DNA from: Candidatus Bathyarchaeota archaeon
GTDB taxonomy: Archaea > Thermoproteota > Bathyarchaeia > Bathyarchaeales > Bathycorpusculaceae
Direction: 5' to 3'
NCBI GenBank assembly: GCA_003601875.1
Contig: PIYF01000044.1
Location: 1-6,543 of the forward strand
DNA length: 6,543 nucleotides
In this document: in pieces, positions 5,375 through 6,543 of the stretch
How positions within the stretch are numbered: position 1 is the stretch's first letter
Layout of the letters: every line of letters begins with the position of its first letter
Position numbers and translations under genes: made by a program
The notes under the pieces: generated by a model
Told to the model about the DNA's origin: nothing
The model's database searches: none
Seen by the model: only the letters and a program-made list of their open reading frames with translations

Positions 5375-6529
5375 ATGGGTGAGTTTAACAAGCATTCAGT
5401 AAATTTTCCTTCAACTCTGTTTATAGTGATATTTTTAGCTGGCTTACTCGTTGGAGGAATAGTAACTTATTACATTGTTTCTCAAGAAGTTACCAGTTTA
5501 AGAAATGATTTATGGGTGCTTGAATCCCGCTTTTCCAAACTTAAAGGCTATCAAAACATCACTTATCAAAATGTAACAGTTCAACAAAACAGCACGGTTC
5601 TTTCATTGTTATATGAAAAAGTTAAAGATTCCGTTGTCCTAATTAAAGGAAAAACTAATACTGGATGGGTTCAAGGTTCAGGTTTCATCTATAATTATTC
5701 AGGAAGTATGGTTGTAATTACAAATTATCATGTTGTTCATGGAACGACCATGGTGACAATAAGGTTTTCTGATGGAAATGAATATGCAGCTGTAGTGAAT
5801 GGTTCAGATCCCTATGCAGATTTAGCTGTCTTAACGGTTTTAAACGCTTCAGAAAACGAGTTCAAACCGCTTAAGATAGTTAGCTCTTCAACCTTAAAAG
5901 TGGGTGAACCAGTTATAGCTGTTGGAAACCCCTATGGCCTAGTTGGTTCTTTAACAACCGGAGTTGTAAGCGCCCTTGGAAGAACAATAACCGAAGAAGA
6001 ATACACAGGAAAATTTGCAATAGCAGACATTATACAAACAAGTGCACCAATAAACCCCGGAAACTCAGGTGGACCATTAATAAATTACTGTGGAAATGTT
6101 GTAGGAATAACAACAGCTATTATTGCCCAGTCTCAAGGATTAGGATTTGCAATTCCATCAGACACCATAATAAGGGAAATTGCAGCCCTAATAGAGTTCG
6201 GCTCTTACAAGGGACATTCATACCTTGGTTTAGAAGGAACAGATATGGATTATGAAACAGCTCAAGAGATACACGTAAACGTAACCTATGGATGGAGAGT
6301 TGTAAGAGTAATACCTGGAGGACCATCGGATGGAAAGTTGAAACCAAATGATGTGATAATAGCCATGAATGGAACAAAAATAAGGAATAACGACGAGTTG
6401 GCAAGCTATTTAGAAGAGAAGACACAGCCAAAAAACACTGTTATTTTAACAATAATCAGAAGAACTGATGATCAACTAAAAAAATTGAATATACCGATAG
6501 TTTTGGAGGTAAGGCCACCCCCATCTTAG
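5375..6529 (+). CDS. membrane-anchored HtrA/DegQ-type serine protease (S1C) with one PDZ domain
   Basis: This 384-residue protein should be an envelope quality-control protease. One hydrophobic segment (about 14-35) anchors it in the membrane, with the rest outside. A short coiled-coil-like stretch (38-57) and a Thr/Asn/Gln-rich linker (58-75) lead to a trypsin-like domain (about 76-265). The catalytic triad is complete: H119 in TNYHVV, D149 in DPYADLAVL and S231 in GNSGGPL. VGNPYGL (183-189) and QTSAPINPGNSGG (221-233) are typical HtrA segments, and GLGFAIP (255-261) closes the domain. A single C-terminal PDZ domain (about 282-380) contains YLGLEG and the VIPGGPSDGKLKPNDVI core. Eight N-x-S/T sequons (N61, 66, 72, 107, 142, 157, 302, 332) fit exposure to archaeal N-glycosylation. 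Length is normal for a one-PDZ member, and the end is intact with a PPP tail. In relatives, such proteases assemble as trimers and degrade misfolded proteins. It lies 50 bases after the MFS gene, with no obvious functional tie. Confidence 0.93.
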   Translation: MGEFNKHSVNFPSTLFIVIFLAGLLVGGIVTYYIVSQEVTSLRNDLWVLESRFSKLKGYQNITYQNVTVQQNSTVLSLLYEKVKDSVVLIKGKTNTGWVQGSGFIYNYSGSMVVITNYHVVHGTTMVTIRFSDGNEYAAVVNGSDPYADLAVLTVLNASENEFKPLKIVSSSTLKVGEPVIAVGNPYGLVGSLTTGVVSALGRTITEEEYTGKFAIADIIQTSAPINPGNSGGPLINYCGNVVGITTAIIAQSQGLGFAIPSDTIIREIAALIEFGSYKGHSYLGLEGTDMDYETAQEIHVNVTYGWRVVRVIPGGPSDGKLKPNDVIIAMNGTKIRNNDELASYLEEKTQPKNTVILTIIRRTDDQLKKLNIPIVLEVRPPPS

Positions 6530-6543
6530 CAAAGCCTGTAATT

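Noticed and set aside
6120..6431. 103-codon minus-strand frame opposite the protease
   Set aside because: It is the longest antisense frame but is Leu/Ser/His-rich, has no family resemblance and covers the conserved PDZ coding region.
1..6543. CRISPR array, tRNA/rRNA, insertion sequence or attachment site
   Set aside because: Reading both strands shows no spaced direct repeats, no cloverleaf-like segment, no transposase motif and no terminal inverted repeats; all gaps between genes are under 90 bases.

Overview
The window looks like archaeal chromosome, most likely from a low-GC member of the TACK/Thermoproteota side such as a Bathyarchaeia-like lineage; the lineage is an inference from protein style and cannot be proven here. 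The evidence for an archaeon is threefold. Several start codons sit about 27 bases downstream of TATA-like boxes, the other starts carry GGTG-type ribosome binding sites, and the adenylosuccinate synthetase is the short (about 340-residue) archaeal form. All genes lie on the + strand with short intergenic gaps. I see no tRNA, rRNA, CRISPR array, insertion sequence or convincing minus-strand gene.

Layout. Bases 1-132 are the C-terminal tail of a gene that began upstream, resembling a YfcE/MJ0936-type metallophosphoesterase. A short regulatory-looking gap follows (133-213) with two small dyads and a TATA-like element. Next is a pair of very small genes: a 45-residue four-cysteine putative zinc-binding protein (214-351), and a 78-residue protein with an Sm-fold-like N-terminal pattern (354-590) whose ribosome binding site overlaps the previous stop. 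Then comes a YkgJ-type CxxCxxCC cysteine-cluster protein (626-1015). The second half is metabolic and envelope-related: purA (1084-2097), an AMP-forming acetyl/acyl-CoA synthetase (2164-4083), a 12-helix major facilitator transporter (4125-5324), and a membrane-anchored HtrA/DegQ-type serine protease with one PDZ domain (5375-6529).

How the genes relate. The zinc-binding and Sm-like genes look translationally coupled. The others appear to have their own promoters: ykgJ-like, purA and probably the MFS gene look leaderless, whereas the synthetase and the protease have ribosome binding sites. PurA makes adenylosuccinate for AMP synthesis, and the synthetase uses ATP to activate a short carboxylic acid to its CoA thioester, releasing AMP. 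The transporter substrate is unknown. The protease should face the outside of the cytoplasmic membrane. I do not see a defence system, mobile element or biosynthetic cluster. The most interesting points are substitutions in the acyl pocket and conserved loops of the synthetase, divergent signature residues in PurA, and the small zinc-binding/Sm-like gene pair.
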